64,000 nucleotides of DNA from Streptomyces marispadix (GCF_022524345.1 NZ_JAKWJU010000002.1:3720001-3784000); one strand, 5' to 3'. Counted from the stretch's first letter, positions 42,681 through 52,961 are shown. The notes: generated by a model from the sequence alone, not told the origin. A program made the numbers and translations.

Positions 42681-43029
42681 CGGGGCCGCCGCGTGGGTCG
42701 CGCAGCCGAAGCCGTGGCGTAACCCGGAAGTCGGTCTCGTACGCCGGGCCGGACACAGCCGAGGGCCGGTGCTCGGCGAAGTCGCCGAATCGGATACTCC
42801 CGCAAACTCGGCAGTGATCGTATTTTCGGCGTGATTTCGCTCATCACCGGCGGTCCCGTGCTCTCCTCGGCATGGGGATCGGGCCGCATCGGGCGGCAGG
42901 ACCGCCGGATGTCGGGTTACCGTTCGAGTTGCGTTGCGGAGTTTTCCCGTTTGACACGCAGCCGGGATGTACCGTCACACTCCGCAGCGACACCGATGCC
43001 GAACGCCGACCGGAGAGAAGAGCGAGAAG
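42681..43029. promoter_or_regulatory. Upstream region of topA
   Basis: About 350 bases with AT-rich patches near 42815-42835 (GATCGTATTTTCGGCGTG) and 42940-42960 (AGTTTTCCCGTTTGACAC). The TTGACA at 42951 is -35-like but lacks a well-spaced -10. A supercoiling-sensitive topA promoter would be expected here. No gene or terminator is seen. Confidence 0.5.
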
Positions 43030-45939
43030 TTGTCCCCGACCCGCGAGCCCGCAAACGGCGGGCGCCGACTCGTGATCGTCGAGTCGCCCGCCAAGGCCAA
43101 AACGATCAAGGGGTACCTCGGCCCTGGCTACGTGGTCGAGGCGAGCGTGGGGCATGTGCGCGACCTTCCCAACGGCGCCGCCGAGGTGCCCGCGAAGTAC
43201 AAGGGCGAGTCCTGGGCGCGGCTGGGTGTGAACGTCAACCACGACTTCGAGCCGCTGTACGTGGTGAACACGGACAAGAAGGAGCAGGTCAAGAAGCTCA
43301 AGCAGCTTCTCGCCGAATCCGACGAACTCCTGCTCGCCACCGATGAGGACCGCGAGGGCGAGGCCATCGCCTGGCATCTGCGCGAGGTGCTCAAGCCCAA
43401 GGTGCCGGTGCGCCGCATGGTCTTCCACGAGATCACGCAGGACGCCATCCAGGACGCCGTCCGCAATCCGCGCGACCTCAACCAGCGCCTCGTGGACGCC
43501 CAGGAGACCCGCCGCATCCTCGACCGGCTCTACGGCTACGAGGTCTCGCCGGTGCTGTGGAAGAAGGTCATGCCGCGGCTCTCGGCGGGCCGTGTGCAGT
43601 CGGTCGCGACCCGCCTCGTCGTGGAGCGCGAGCGGGAGCGCATGGCGTTCCGCTCCGCCGAGTACTGGGACCTGACGGGCACCTTCGCCACGGAGCGTGG
43701 CGCCGGTGACGCCGAGCCGGGCACCTTCGGCGCGCGGCTCAACACCGTCGACGGCCGCCGGGTGGCCCAGGGCCGCGACTTCGGCGCAGACGGGCAGCTC
43801 AAGAACCCGGACCAGGTGCTTCACCTCGACGAGGAGAACGCCCGCGCGCTCGCCGCCGCTCTCGCGGAGACGCGCTTCTCGGTGCGTTCCGTCGAGTCCA
43901 AGCCGTACCGGCGCTCGCCGTACGCACCGTTCCGTACGACCACGCTTCAGCAGGAGGCCAGCCGCAAGCTCGGCTTCGGCGCGAAGCTGACGATGCAGGT
44001 GGCGCAGAAGCTGTACGAGAACGGCTTCATCACCTATATGCGTACGGACTCCACGACGCTCTCCGACACCGCGGTGAACGCCGCACGCGTGCAGGTCACC
44101 CAGCTCTACGGCGCCGAGTATCTGCCGGAGCGTCCCCGGGTCTACGCGGGCAAGGTCAAGAACGCCCAGGAGGCGCACGAGGCGATCCGCCCCTCCGGCG
44201 ACCGCTTCCGTACGCCTGCCGAAACGGGCCTGACGGGCGAGCAGTTCAGGCTCTACGAGCTGATCTGGAAGCGGACCGTCGCCTCCCAGATGAAGGACGC
44301 CACCGGTCAGTCCGTGACCGTGAAGGTCGGCGGGCAGGCCGCCGACGGGCGGGACGCCGAGTTCACCGCCACCGGCAAGATCATCAACTTCCACGGCTTC
44401 CTCAAGGCGTACGTCGAGGGCTCCGACGACCCCAACGCCGAGCTGGACGACCGTGAGCGCCGCCTGCCGCAGGTCGGCGAGGGCGACCCGCTCACCGCCG
44501 ACGAGCTGTCGGTCGACGGCCACGCCACCAAGCCGCCGGCGCGCTACACCGAGGCCACGCTCGTCAAGGAGCTGGAGGAGCGGGAGATCGGCCGCCCCTC
44601 CACATACGCCTCGATCATCAGCACCATCCTCGACCGGCGCTACGTCTTCAAGAAGGGGACGGCCCTGGTGCCCTCCTTCCTGAGCTTCGCCGTCGTGGGG
44701 CTGCTGGAGAAGCACTTCGGCCGCCTCGTCGACTACGACTTCACGGCCAAGATGGAGGACGACCTCGACCGTATCGCTGCGGGCAGCGCGGCCTCCGTGC
44801 CGTGGCTGCGCCGCTTCTATTTCGGCGAGGACGGCAATGCGGACGGGGGCGCGGACGGCTCCGTCGGTGCGCCGGGCTCGGCGGCCGACTCCGGCAACGG
44901 CGACGGCGACCACCTGGGCGGACTCAAGGAACTCGTCTCCGACCTGGGCGCGATCGACGCCAAGGGCGTCTCGTCCTTCCCCGTCGGCGAGGGCATCACG
45001 CTGCGCGTCGGCCGCTACGGCCCGTACGTCGAAGGCCCGCCGCCCTCACCGGACGAGCCGGGCCAGCGCGCCGACGTCCCGGACGACCTGCCGCCGGACG
45101 AGCTGACCGTGGAGCTGGCCAAGGAGCTGCTGGCCAAGCCGAGCGGCGACTTCGAGCTGGGCACCGACCCGGAGACCGGCCGCCCGATCGTGGCCAGAGA
45201 CGGGCGTTACGGCCCGTACGTCACGGAGGTGCTCCCCGAGGGCACCCCGAAGACGGGCAAGAACGCGGTCAAGCCGCGCACCGCGTCGCTGCTGAAGTCG
45301 ATGTCGCTGGACACGATCACGCTGGACGACGCGCTCAGGCTGCTGTCGCTGCCGCGGGTCGTCGGCACCGACCCGCAGACCGGCGAGGAGATCACCGCGC
45401 AGAACGGCCGGTACGGGCCGTATATGAAGCGCGGCACCGACTCGCGTTCGCTGGAGACCGAGGAGCAGATCTTCACGATCACGCTCGACGAGGCCCTGGC
45501 GATCTACGCACAGCCGAAGCAGCGCGGCCGGGCCGCCGCCAAGCCCCCGCTGAAGGAGCTGGGCACCGATCCGCAGAGCGAGCGTCCCGTCGTCGTGAAG
45601 GACGGCCGCTTCGGCCCGTATGTGACGGACGGCGAGACGAACGCGACGCTGCGCCGGGACGACGACCCGGAGACCATCACCGCGGAGCGCGGCTTCGAAC
45701 TGCTCGCCGAGAAGCGGGCGAAGGGCCCCGCGAAGAAGGCCACCAAGAAGAAGGCGACGAAGAAGAAGGCCACGGCGAAGAAGGCGACGGAGAAGACCAC
45801 CACCGCCAAGAGCACCTCCGCCAAGACCACCGCGAAGAAGACGGCAGCGAAGAAGACCACGACGAAGAAGGCCGCCGCGAAGAAGACGGCGTCGGCGTCG
45901 AAGACGTCCGCGTCGGAGAAGGACGGCTCGGGGGAGTAA
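43030..45939 (+). CDS. topA: DNA topoisomerase I
   Basis: A 969-aa type IA topoisomerase that relaxes negative supercoils. The TOPRIM segment RRLVIVESPAKAKTIKGYLG is at the N terminus, with the acidic DEDREGEAIAWHL following. The active-site tyrosine is Y336 in FITYMRTDSTTL. No Cys4 zinc fingers are present; instead several repeated C-terminal domains (G-R-Y-G-P-Y-V units, four in this protein) precede a Lys/Ala/Thr-rich tail of about 70 residues, as in other streptomycete TopA, which raises processivity. The start is TTG 43030, preceded by GGAG; a weaker ATG lies upstream at 42967. Essential gene. Confidence 0.97.
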   Translation: MSPTREPANGGRRLVIVESPAKAKTIKGYLGPGYVVEASVGHVRDLPNGAAEVPAKYKGESWARLGVNVNHDFEPLYVVNTDKKEQVKKLKQLLAESDELLLATDEDREGEAIAWHLREVLKPKVPVRRMVFHEITQDAIQDAVRNPRDLNQRLVDAQETRRILDRLYGYEVSPVLWKKVMPRLSAGRVQSVATRLVVERERERMAFRSAEYWDLTGTFATERGAGDAEPGTFGARLNTVDGRRVAQGRDFGADGQLKNPDQVLHLDEENARALAAALAETRFSVRSVESKPYRRSPYAPFRTTTLQQEASRKLGFGAKLTMQVAQKLYENGFITYMRTDSTTLSDTAVNAARVQVTQLYGAEYLPERPRVYAGKVKNAQEAHEAIRPSGDRFRTPAETGLTGEQFRLYELIWKRTVASQMKDATGQSVTVKVGGQAADGRDAEFTATGKIINFHGFLKAYVEGSDDPNAELDDRERRLPQVGEGDPLTADELSVDGHATKPPARYTEATLVKELEEREIGRPSTYASIISTILDRRYVFKKGTALVPSFLSFAVVGLLEKHFGRLVDYDFTAKMEDDLDRIAAGSAASVPWLRRFYFGEDGNADGGADGSVGAPGSAADSGNGDGDHLGGLKELVSDLGAIDAKGVSSFPVGEGITLRVGRYGPYVEGPPPSPDEPGQRADVPDDLPPDELTVELAKELLAKPSGDFELGTDPETGRPIVARDGRYGPYVTEVLPEGTPKTGKNAVKPRTASLLKSMSLDTITLDDALRLLSLPRVVGTDPQTGEEITAQNGRYGPYMKRGTDSRSLETEEQIFTITLDEALAIYAQPKQRGRAAAKPPLKELGTDPQSERPVVVKDGRFGPYVTDGETNATLRRDDDPETITAERGFELLAEKRAKGPAKKATKKKATKKKATAKKATEKTTTAKSTSAKTTAKKTAAKKTTTKKAAAKKTASASKTSASEKDGSGE

Positions 45940-46203
45940 GACCCGGGCCAGGCCAGGGGAGAGGGCCGATGGGCGGGGTACGCGAACGGGGTGGAAGAAC
46001 GGCCCGGGAGAACGGCTCGTCGCGCGGGCCGGAGCACGACCGGAGAACGACCGGGGAGCGGGCCCGACGAGCCGGGAAGCGGCCGGGACGCCGCAGAGCC
46101 TTTCGTGGGCCTTCGGAGGGCTCGTGAAGAGTAAACCCCAGGTCCCGCCCGTTTGTTCGGGCTGGGACACACGGCCTGCACGGCTCCCTATACCCTGACC
46201 GCC

Positions 46204-49200
46204 ATGACGCGAGCAGATCAGCCAATGGGCGTAACCCCCACCCCTGACGCCCCCGACGACGCACTCGCCGCGGAGTCGCGCGAGCGCGCCGTGGGTGCGC
46301 TGTTGCGCTTCGGTCCGCTGCGGCGACTCTGGAGCGCCCATCTGACCAGCGGCATCGGCGACGCACTGGCCTTGCTGGTGCTGTTGCTGCTTGCCCTTCA
46401 GGCAGCGACCGTACGGGCGGCCGGCGCCGACGCGGTCTTCGGCGGCGGATACCGGGGCATGGCCCTGGTCATCACCGCGGTCTTCGGCGCACGACTGCTC
46501 GCCACGATCCTCTTCGGGGCCGTGCTCCTCGGTCCGGTCTCGGCGCTGCTCGCACCCGGCAAGGGCGTGCTCGACCGCCGGTGGACGATGTTCACCGCCG
46601 ACGCGCTGCGTGCGCTCGCGCTGATCGTCGCGCCCATGTGGATCGACTGGATGCCGCGCAACGCCTTCGTGCTCGTACTGAGCACCGTCTTCGTGCTCGG
46701 CGTCGCCGAACGCTTCTGGACCGTCGCCAAGGACAGCGCCGCACCCGCGCTGCTGCCCGCGCCGCCGCCGGAGGGCGCGGCGGTGCGACCGCTGCCCGAC
46801 CGCCAGGAGGCGCTGCGGCGGCTGTGGCTGCGCAGCACCTTCGTCGCGCTCCCGGTCGCCGCCATCGGGCTCGTCGCGGTCACGCTCGTCAGCAACGCGC
46901 TCAGCTCGGCCTTCGCCTGGTTCCACACGCATCAGGCGGCCCTGGGCTCGTATGTCGCGGCCGGGCTGTTCGCCGCCGCGCTGTCCGTCGTCTACTTCCT
47001 GGAGCTGCCCGACGGCGGAACTCCCCGCCCCCGCTCGCCACTTCAGGGTCTGCGGCGGCCGAGGACCGGGTCCCCCGCCGGCGGTGGTTCCGGCTCCGCT
47101 TCGGCATCCGGCGACGGCAAGGGCCGTACGGGCGCGGTGCCGCTGCTGGTGCTCGCCGGTTCCGCGACCGCGTGGGCCATCGCCTCCGCCGTCGCACTCG
47201 CCGCCCTGCACGCCGCTGACCTCGGCGGCGGTCCCATCAGCTTCGGGTTGCAGGTCTTCGCGCTCGCCGGGGGCACGGCCGCGGGCATCCGCCTCGCGCC
47301 CCGCACGCTTCCGCTGCTGTCGCGGCGGCGGCTGCTCGCCATCGCCATAGGCGTCGCCGGTCTCGCCCTGCTCGTAGCGGGTCTGGTGACGGACGCCACG
47401 ACCGGCCTCGTACTGATGACGGTCGCCGGGCTCTCCTCGGGCGTGGCCGCACAGGCCGGGCACGTGCTGCTCGACCAGGAGATCGAGGACGCCCAACGTG
47501 CCCGTATGACGGAGCACTTGCAGGCCGTCGTACGCATCGCGATCGGGCTCGGGGCACTGGCCGCGCCGGTGGCGGCCGGATTCATCGGGCCGCACCGCGT
47601 CGCGGCCGGGGACTTCGTCTTCGACCACGGCGGCGCCGCCTTCACGCTGATGCTGGTGGGCGCGCTGCTGCTGCCGGTGGCGGCCCTCGTGCTCGGACGT
47701 ACGGACGACCGCCAGGGCGTCACCCTGCGCCGCGACCTGCTCGACGCGCTCGGCGGCGGCCACCCCAAGGAGGCACCGGCAGGCAACGGCTTCTTCATCG
47801 CCCTGGAGGGCGGCGACGGCTCCGGCAAGACCACGCAGGTCGAGACGCTGGCCGAGTGGATCCGGGCCAAGGGCCACGAGGTCGTCGTCACCAAGGAGCC
47901 CGGTGCGACGCCCGTCGGCAAGCGGCTGCGCTCGATACTGCTCGACGTGTCGTCGGCAGGGCTGTCGCACCGCTCGGAGGCACTGCTGTACGCGGCGGAC
48001 CGCGCGGAGCACGTCGACACGGTCATCCGTCCCGCGTTGGAGCGCGGCGCCATCGTCATCTCCGACCGTTACATCGACTCGTCCGTCGCCTACCAGGGCG
48101 CCGGACGAGATCTGTCGCCGACGGAGATCGCGCGCATCTCGCGCTGGGCGACCGCCGGGCTCGTGCCGCATCTGACGGTGCTGCTGGACATCTCGCCCGA
48201 GACGGCGCGTGAGCGCTTCACCGAGGCGCCGGACCGGCTGGAGTCGGAGCCCGCGGAGTTCCACGACAAGGTGCGTGCCGGGTTCCTGACCCTGGCCGCT
48301 GCCGACCCCGCCCGCTATCTCGTCGTGGACGCCGGGCAGGAGCCGGAGGCGGTCACCACGGCCGTACGGCACCGCCTCGACGAGGTGCTGCCGCTGTCGG
48401 ACGCGGAGATCCAGGCACGCGAGGACGCCCGTAAGGCCGCCGAGGCCGAAGCCCGCCGCAAGGCCGAAGAAGAGGCCGCGCGCAAGGCGGAGGAGGAGCG
48501 TCAGGAGCGCGAACGGCAGGAGAAGATGGCCCGCGTACGGGCCGAGGAGGAGGACCGCAAGCGTCGCGCCGAGGAGCTGGAGCGGCAGCAGGCGGAGGCA
48601 CGCCGCGCGGAGGAGGCCCGGCGCAGGGCCGAGGAGGCGCGCCGTATCGCCGAGGAGGAGCGCCAGCGCCGGGAGGCGGAGGAGCGTGCCCGCGAGGAGG
48701 AGATCGCACGCCAGCGGCGCCTCGCCGAGGAGGAGGCCAGGCTGCGTGCGCAGGCCGAGGAGCGTCGCCTGGAGAAGCAGCGCCGGGCGGAGGAAGCGCT
48801 TCAGCGTGCCGAGCAGGCCCGTAACCGTACGAGCGGCTCCGGCGGTACGGACGCCGTGAACCCGGACGGCTCCGACGGCGACACCGCCAAGCTGCCCCAG
48901 CCGGAAGACGAGCAGGGCGGAGGCGAGGCGGCCCACGGCGGCTACGACGCCGAGCGCACGCACGTCATGCCGCGGACCGGGCCGTCCGAGGGCTACGGGG
49001 ACGACTCCGGGCAGGCGGGCCGGTCCGGCCAGGCGGCGCGGCAGGACGAGGAGACGACGCTGCTGCCGCGGGTCCCGGCGGAGGAGCCCGCGCAGGAGCA
49101 GGGACGCGGACAGGACCGGCAGGAACGTACGCGTGAGATCCCGCAGGTCGACGCCGAGAACGGGCGCGGCGGACGGCCCCGTCCGGATTGGGCGGAGGAG

Positions 49201-49302
49201 ACGCCGCTCGACGACGTGCCGTCGCTCGCGGACGAACTGCTGGGCTCCGGTGAGGACGACGAAGAGGAGCGCGGGGGCCGCAGGCGCCGCCGCGGCAAGT
49301 GA
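46204..49302 (+). CDS. tmk: Fused MFS-like membrane protein and thymidylate kinase
   Basis: A 1032-aa fusion. Residues about 20-520 contain around 11-12 hydrophobic helices resembling an MFS transporter, with a Gly/Ser/Asp insertion near 280-310. Residues about 532-740 are a complete dTMP kinase: P-loop EGGDGSGKTT, the DR-Y motif ISDRYIDSSVAYQGAGR, and a C-terminal lid. Residues about 740-880 are a long coiled coil of Glu, Ala and Arg, then an acidic disordered tail rich in Gly and Asp. The same fusion exists in S. coelicolor at this locus. Thymidylate kinase makes dTDP; the membrane part may localise it. The gene is followed by delta' (holB). Confidence 0.95.
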   Translation: MTRADQPMGVTPTPDAPDDALAAESRERAVGALLRFGPLRRLWSAHLTSGIGDALALLVLLLLALQAATVRAAGADAVFGGGYRGMALVITAVFGARLLATILFGAVLLGPVSALLAPGKGVLDRRWTMFTADALRALALIVAPMWIDWMPRNAFVLVLSTVFVLGVAERFWTVAKDSAAPALLPAPPPEGAAVRPLPDRQEALRRLWLRSTFVALPVAAIGLVAVTLVSNALSSAFAWFHTHQAALGSYVAAGLFAAALSVVYFLELPDGGTPRPRSPLQGLRRPRTGSPAGGGSGSASASGDGKGRTGAVPLLVLAGSATAWAIASAVALAALHAADLGGGPISFGLQVFALAGGTAAGIRLAPRTLPLLSRRRLLAIAIGVAGLALLVAGLVTDATTGLVLMTVAGLSSGVAAQAGHVLLDQEIEDAQRARMTEHLQAVVRIAIGLGALAAPVAAGFIGPHRVAAGDFVFDHGGAAFTLMLVGALLLPVAALVLGRTDDRQGVTLRRDLLDALGGGHPKEAPAGNGFFIALEGGDGSGKTTQVETLAEWIRAKGHEVVVTKEPGATPVGKRLRSILLDVSSAGLSHRSEALLYAADRAEHVDTVIRPALERGAIVISDRYIDSSVAYQGAGRDLSPTEIARISRWATAGLVPHLTVLLDISPETARERFTEAPDRLESEPAEFHDKVRAGFLTLAAADPARYLVVDAGQEPEAVTTAVRHRLDEVLPLSDAEIQAREDARKAAEAEARRKAEEEAARKAEEERQERERQEKMARVRAEEEDRKRRAEELERQQAEARRAEEARRRAEEARRIAEEERQRREAEERAREEEIARQRRLAEEEARLRAQAEERRLEKQRRAEEALQRAEQARNRTSGSGGTDAVNPDGSDGDTAKLPQPEDEQGGGEAAHGGYDAERTHVMPRTGPSEGYGDDSGQAGRSGQAARQDEETTLLPRVPAEEPAQEQGRGQDRQERTREIPQVDAENGRGGRPRPDWAEETPLDDVPSLADELLGSGEDDEEERGGRRRRRGK

Positions 49303-49568
49303 CCTCCGCCGCGTCGTAAGGGGAGCCGCCGCTGCGGGGTTCCCCGCCTGCCGGGCTCGTGTGTCCTGACTGTCGGTGCCGTGGACCACAATGGTCGGCG
49401 TACGGATGTCGTACGCGCGAAGTCGCGTGAGCGCCGATCGAGCATGCGCCGGCCAAGTCGGGCCGGATCGGCGTGGGCGTCCGGCGTGCGCGGCGCGAGA
49501 CGTCCGCGGCGCCAGGCGTACGACTGGACGGGCCGAGGCCCGAGCGGCGAGGAAGGGGGCGGGCAGCG

Positions 49569-50786
49569 GTGGCTGTATGGGACGACGTGGTCGGTCAGGA
49601 GAGAGTGACGGCACAGCTCAGTGCCGCCGCCCGTGACGCCGACGCATATGTCACCGCCGAGGCCCAGGGGCGCGGCTCGGCCGCGCTGTCCGGTTCCGCC
49701 ATGACTCATGCGTGGCTCTTCACGGGACCGCCCGGCTCCGGCCGTTCCACCGCGGCGCGCGCCTTCGCCGCGGCGCTCCAGTGCGTGAGTCCGGACCGTG
49801 CGCTCGGCGGCGCACCGGGCTGCGGCTTCTGCGACGGCTGCCATACGGCGATGGTCGGCACCCACGCCGACGTCGAGGTGATCCGTACGGACCTGCTCAC
49901 GATCGGCGTCAAGGAGACCCGGGAGCAGGTGCGCAGAGCGCAGATGTCGCCCTCGGGCGGCCGTTGGCAGGTGATCGTCCTGGAGGACGCCGACCGGATG
50001 ACCGAGGGCGCGGGCAACGTGCTGCTCAAGGCCGTCGAAGAGCCCGCGCCGCGCACCGTATGGCTGCTCTGCGCGCCCTCGACGGAGGACGTGCTGCCCA
50101 CGATCCGCTCCCGCTGCCGCCATCTCGCGCTGCGCACGCCTCCGGTGGACGCCGTCGCGGACCTGCTGATGCGGCGCGACGGCATCGAACCGGACATGGC
50201 GGCCTACGCGGCGCGCGCCACCCAGGGGCACATCGGCCGGGCCCGGCGGCTCGCCACCGACGAGCGGGCGCGCAGGCGCAGGGCGGCGGTCCTGACGCTG
50301 CCGCAGCGGGTCGCGGACGTGGGCGGGGCGCTGCGTGCCGCGCAGGAGCTGATCGACACGGCGGCCGAGGACGCCAAGGAGGTCGCCGAGGAGCACGACG
50401 AGCGGGAGACCGAGGAGCTGCGTACCGCGCTCGGCGCCTCCGAGGGCAAGGGCAGCCGGCTGCCGCGCGGCACCGCGGGTGCGATGAAGGAGCTCCAGGA
50501 CAAGCAGAAGCGGCGTGCCACCCGCACTCAGCGCGACTCTCTGGACCTGGCGCTGAGCGATCTCACCGGGTTCTACCGGGACGTGCTGGCAAGGCAGTTG
50601 GGCTCCGGAGTGGCCCTCGCGAACGAGGAGGCGGGGGACGCGGTCGCCCGTCTCGCCGCCGAGTCGGGACCGGAGCAGACCCTGCGCCGGATAGAGGCCG
50701 TACTGGAGTGCAGGGAGGCGCTCGACCGCAATGTCGCGCCCCTGCTGGCGGTCGAGGCGATGACGATGACACTCCGCGCGGGCTGA
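49569..50786 (+). CDS. holB: DNA polymerase III delta' subunit
   Basis: A 405-aa clamp-loader subunit. It begins VAVWDDVVGQERVTAQL, a typical AAA+ clamp loader start. The degenerate P-loop is GPPGSGRSTAA, with a zinc cluster CGFCDGCH, and the VIVLEDADRMTEGAGNVLLK and SRCRH segments of AAA+ sensor motifs. The P-loop keeps Arg instead of Lys (GSGRST), so ATP is probably not hydrolysed by this subunit, as for E. coli delta'. A Lys/Arg/Glu linker precedes the C-terminal collar. GTG 49569 with AAGGGGGCGG upstream. It follows tmk by 266 bases and is likely expressed with it. Confidence 0.93.
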   Translation: MAVWDDVVGQERVTAQLSAAARDADAYVTAEAQGRGSAALSGSAMTHAWLFTGPPGSGRSTAARAFAAALQCVSPDRALGGAPGCGFCDGCHTAMVGTHADVEVIRTDLLTIGVKETREQVRRAQMSPSGGRWQVIVLEDADRMTEGAGNVLLKAVEEPAPRTVWLLCAPSTEDVLPTIRSRCRHLALRTPPVDAVADLLMRRDGIEPDMAAYAARATQGHIGRARRLATDERARRRRAAVLTLPQRVADVGGALRAAQELIDTAAEDAKEVAEEHDERETEELRTALGASEGKGSRLPRGTAGAMKELQDKQKRRATRTQRDSLDLALSDLTGFYRDVLARQLGSGVALANEEAGDAVARLAAESGPEQTLRRIEAVLECREALDRNVAPLLAVEAMTMTLRAG

Positions 50787-51130
50787 CGGCGCCTCACGTG
50801 CAACTGATATCTGACGACTGGCAACTGACGAGTGACGACTGACGACTGACTGTGGCTGACTGCGCCTGCCGGGCGGATGTCCCGGACGGGCTCGCGGGGT
50901 TGATGCTCCGTCGGCTGACGGGATGTCGTGCCGCGGGCGTCTACCGGCGGTCGGGAGCGCATGGACGAATGTCGGGCGCCCCGTGGGCCGACTGCCCCGC
51001 CCCCTCACCCTTATGAGGAGCCGCACCCGTCACGGGAACATCTGTGGTACTCGGGGCGGATACGCTCCACCTCGATTGCCGTGCCCGCCCCGACGGCCCG
51101 AACGGTCCGACGCGAACCGAGGGATGGTCC
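50787..51130. other. Intergenic region before the Tap-like gene
   Basis: About 340 bases. Around 50810-50862 the words CTGACGACTG and CTGACTG recur in a loose tandem. The remainder has nothing recognisable apart from the promoter and ribosome-binding region of the next gene. Confidence 0.45.
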
Positions 51131-52741
51131 ATGCACATCAGGCACACCAGCCGCCTGCCCCGCACCGCACTCGCCGTACTCGCGACGGCCGCACTGCTCA
51201 CGGCGACGGGCTGTTCGGGCAGCTCGGGCGGCTCCGGCTCGCCCGAGGGCGCCCCTTCGTCCGCCAGCAGCGACCGTGCGGCGGGCCGTACCGACGCACA
51301 GCCGCTCAAGCCGCTGCCCGCCGCCGTGCCCGCCGAGCTCGAGCGCTACTACGAACAGAAGCTCTCCTGGCGCGACTGCGGCGACGAGGGCTTCCAATGC
51401 GCCCGTATGAAGGCCCCGTTGGACTACGACCACCCGGACCGCGACAAGGACCTCTCCCTCGCTGTCGCCCGTAAGAAGGCGTCCGGCAAGGGCAAGCCGA
51501 TCGGCTCGCTGCTCGTCAACCCAGGCGGTCCCGGCGGCTCCGCCGTCGACTACGTGCAGCAGGCGGCGGCCGTCGGCTACCCGCCGCAGGTGCGCCGCAG
51601 CTACGACCTGGTGGGCCTCGACCCGCGCGGCGTCGCCCGCAGCGAGCCGGTGCGGTGCCTGACGGACAAGCAGATGGACAGCTTCACGCAGACCGACCAG
51701 ACACCCGACGACCAGCGGGAGACGGGCCGACTGGTCAGCGCGTACAAGAAGTTCGCGGCGGGCTGCGACAAGAAGGCGGGAGACCTGCTCGGCCATCTCT
51801 CGACCGTCGACGCGGCCCGCGACATGGACATGCTGCGCGCCCTGCTAGGCGACAAGAAGCTCAACTACGTCGGCGCCTCCTACGGCACCTACCTCGGCGC
51901 CTTCTACGCCGGGCTCTTCCCCCAGCGCTCCGGCAGGCTCGTACTCGACGGCGCGTTGGACCCGTCCCTGACGATGCTGCGCCTCAACCGCGACCAGACG
52001 GGCGGCTTCGACACCGCCTTCCGCGAGTTCGCCAAGGACTGCGTCTCCAGGTCCGACTGCCCGCTCGGCCGCAAGAGCACCAAGGACGCGGGCCGCCGGC
52101 TCAGCGCCTTCTTCGCGAAGACCGACAAGAAGCCGCTTCGCACCGGCGACCCCCGCGAACTCACCGAGTCACTCGCCACTACGGGCGTCATCCGCGCCAT
52201 GTACGACGAGAGCTCCTGGCCGCAGCTCCGCGACGCCCTCACGACGGCGATGGACGGCAACGGCGCGGACCTGCTCGCCCTCGCCGACGAGTACTACGAG
52301 CGCGACCCCGACGGCCACTACGGCAACATCATGTTCGCCAACCCTGCCGTCAACTGCCTCGACCTCCCGCCCGCCTTCTCGTCTCCCGACGCCGTGAAGA
52401 AGGCGCTGCCCTCCTTCGAGAAGGCCTCCCCGGTCTTCGGCCGCGGCTTCGCATGGGCCGCCCTCAACTGCGGCTACTGGCCCGAGAAACCGACCGGCCG
52501 CCCCCGCAGCATCGACGCCAAGGGCGCCGACCCCATCCTGGTCGTCGGCACCACGCGGGACCCGGCCACCCCGTACGCCTGGGCCCAGTCCCTGGCGGGC
52601 CAACTCGCCGCGGCCCGCCTGCTGACGTACGAGGGCGACGGACACACGGCGTACCTGCGCGGCGGTGCCTGCATCAACGACACGGTCGACCGGTACCTCC
52701 TCAAGGGCGAGGCGCCGAAGGACGACAAGACGTGCTCATAG
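51131..52741 (+). CDS. Secreted tripeptidyl aminopeptidase-like lipoprotein
   Basis: A 536-aa alpha/beta-hydrolase of peptidase family S33 (Tap-like), a homologue of Streptomyces tripeptidyl aminopeptidases. A signal peptide ends in the lipobox A-T-G-C (C28), so it is membrane-anchored outside the cell. The oxyanion region is NPGGPGGSAVD, the nucleophile elbow is GASYGTYLG with catalytic Ser, and DPATPY plus GDGHTAY at the end give the Asp and His. It would cleave tripeptides or small esters. The Gly/Ser-rich linker follows the lipid site. Its stop lies 142 bp before tRNA-Thr. Confidence 0.93.
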   Translation: MHIRHTSRLPRTALAVLATAALLTATGCSGSSGGSGSPEGAPSSASSDRAAGRTDAQPLKPLPAAVPAELERYYEQKLSWRDCGDEGFQCARMKAPLDYDHPDRDKDLSLAVARKKASGKGKPIGSLLVNPGGPGGSAVDYVQQAAAVGYPPQVRRSYDLVGLDPRGVARSEPVRCLTDKQMDSFTQTDQTPDDQRETGRLVSAYKKFAAGCDKKAGDLLGHLSTVDAARDMDMLRALLGDKKLNYVGASYGTYLGAFYAGLFPQRSGRLVLDGALDPSLTMLRLNRDQTGGFDTAFREFAKDCVSRSDCPLGRKSTKDAGRRLSAFFAKTDKKPLRTGDPRELTESLATTGVIRAMYDESSWPQLRDALTTAMDGNGADLLALADEYYERDPDGHYGNIMFANPAVNCLDLPPAFSSPDAVKKALPSFEKASPVFGRGFAWAALNCGYWPEKPTGRPRSIDAKGADPILVVGTTRDPATPYAWAQSLAGQLAAARLLTYEGDGHTAYLRGGACINDTVDRYLLKGEAPKDDKTCS

Positions 52742-52882
52742 GCGCGGTGACGGCGGGCGGCGGGGCCGCCTCCGGGACAGTCTCCGGCGGTGCTCGCCGC
52801 CAGCCGTTTACCCCGTACGGAGCACCGCCTGGAACTGTGTAGACTTGTCCGCGCTGCGCTCGCCGTAAGGCGCGGGCAGCCT

Positions 52883-52956
52883 GCCGCCTTAGCTCAGTCG
52901 GCCAGAGCGACGCACTCGTAATGCGTAGGTCGGGGGTTCGACTCCCCCAGGCGGCT
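52883..52956 (+). tRNA. tRNA-Thr (anticodon CGT), integration site
   Basis: A 74-nt cloverleaf. Acceptor arms GCCGCCT/AGGCGGC, with anticodon stem ACGCA/TGCGT around CTCGTAA (anticodon CGT), T arm CGGGGGTTCGACTCCCCC. The 3' part, from 52915, is repeated exactly at 57503. Discriminator U (52956). It reads the ACG threonine codon. Confidence 0.96.
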
Positions 52957-52961
52957 CCGGT
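52915..52961 (+). repeat. attL-like 47-bp repeat, left border of the island
   Basis: Covers the anticodon loop to beyond the 3' end of tRNA-Thr, running from CTCGTAATGC to GCGGCTCCGGT. It is identical over 47 bp to 57503-57549. Beyond it the two copies diverge at once. It preserves a functional tRNA at the left end. Confidence 0.93.

Noticed and set aside
42951..42980. topA promoter with -35 TTGACA
   Set aside because: The only -10-like word, TACCGT, is spaced about 13 bases away, too close for a standard promoter, so it is not annotated as such.
45046..49614. Very long open frame on the minus strand across topA and tmk (over 1500 codons)
   Set aside because: It is a shadow of the GC-biased coding frames of topA and tmk. 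The translation is Arg/Gly/Leu-rich low complexity and no domain or plausible start is visible, while both sense genes have clear motifs.
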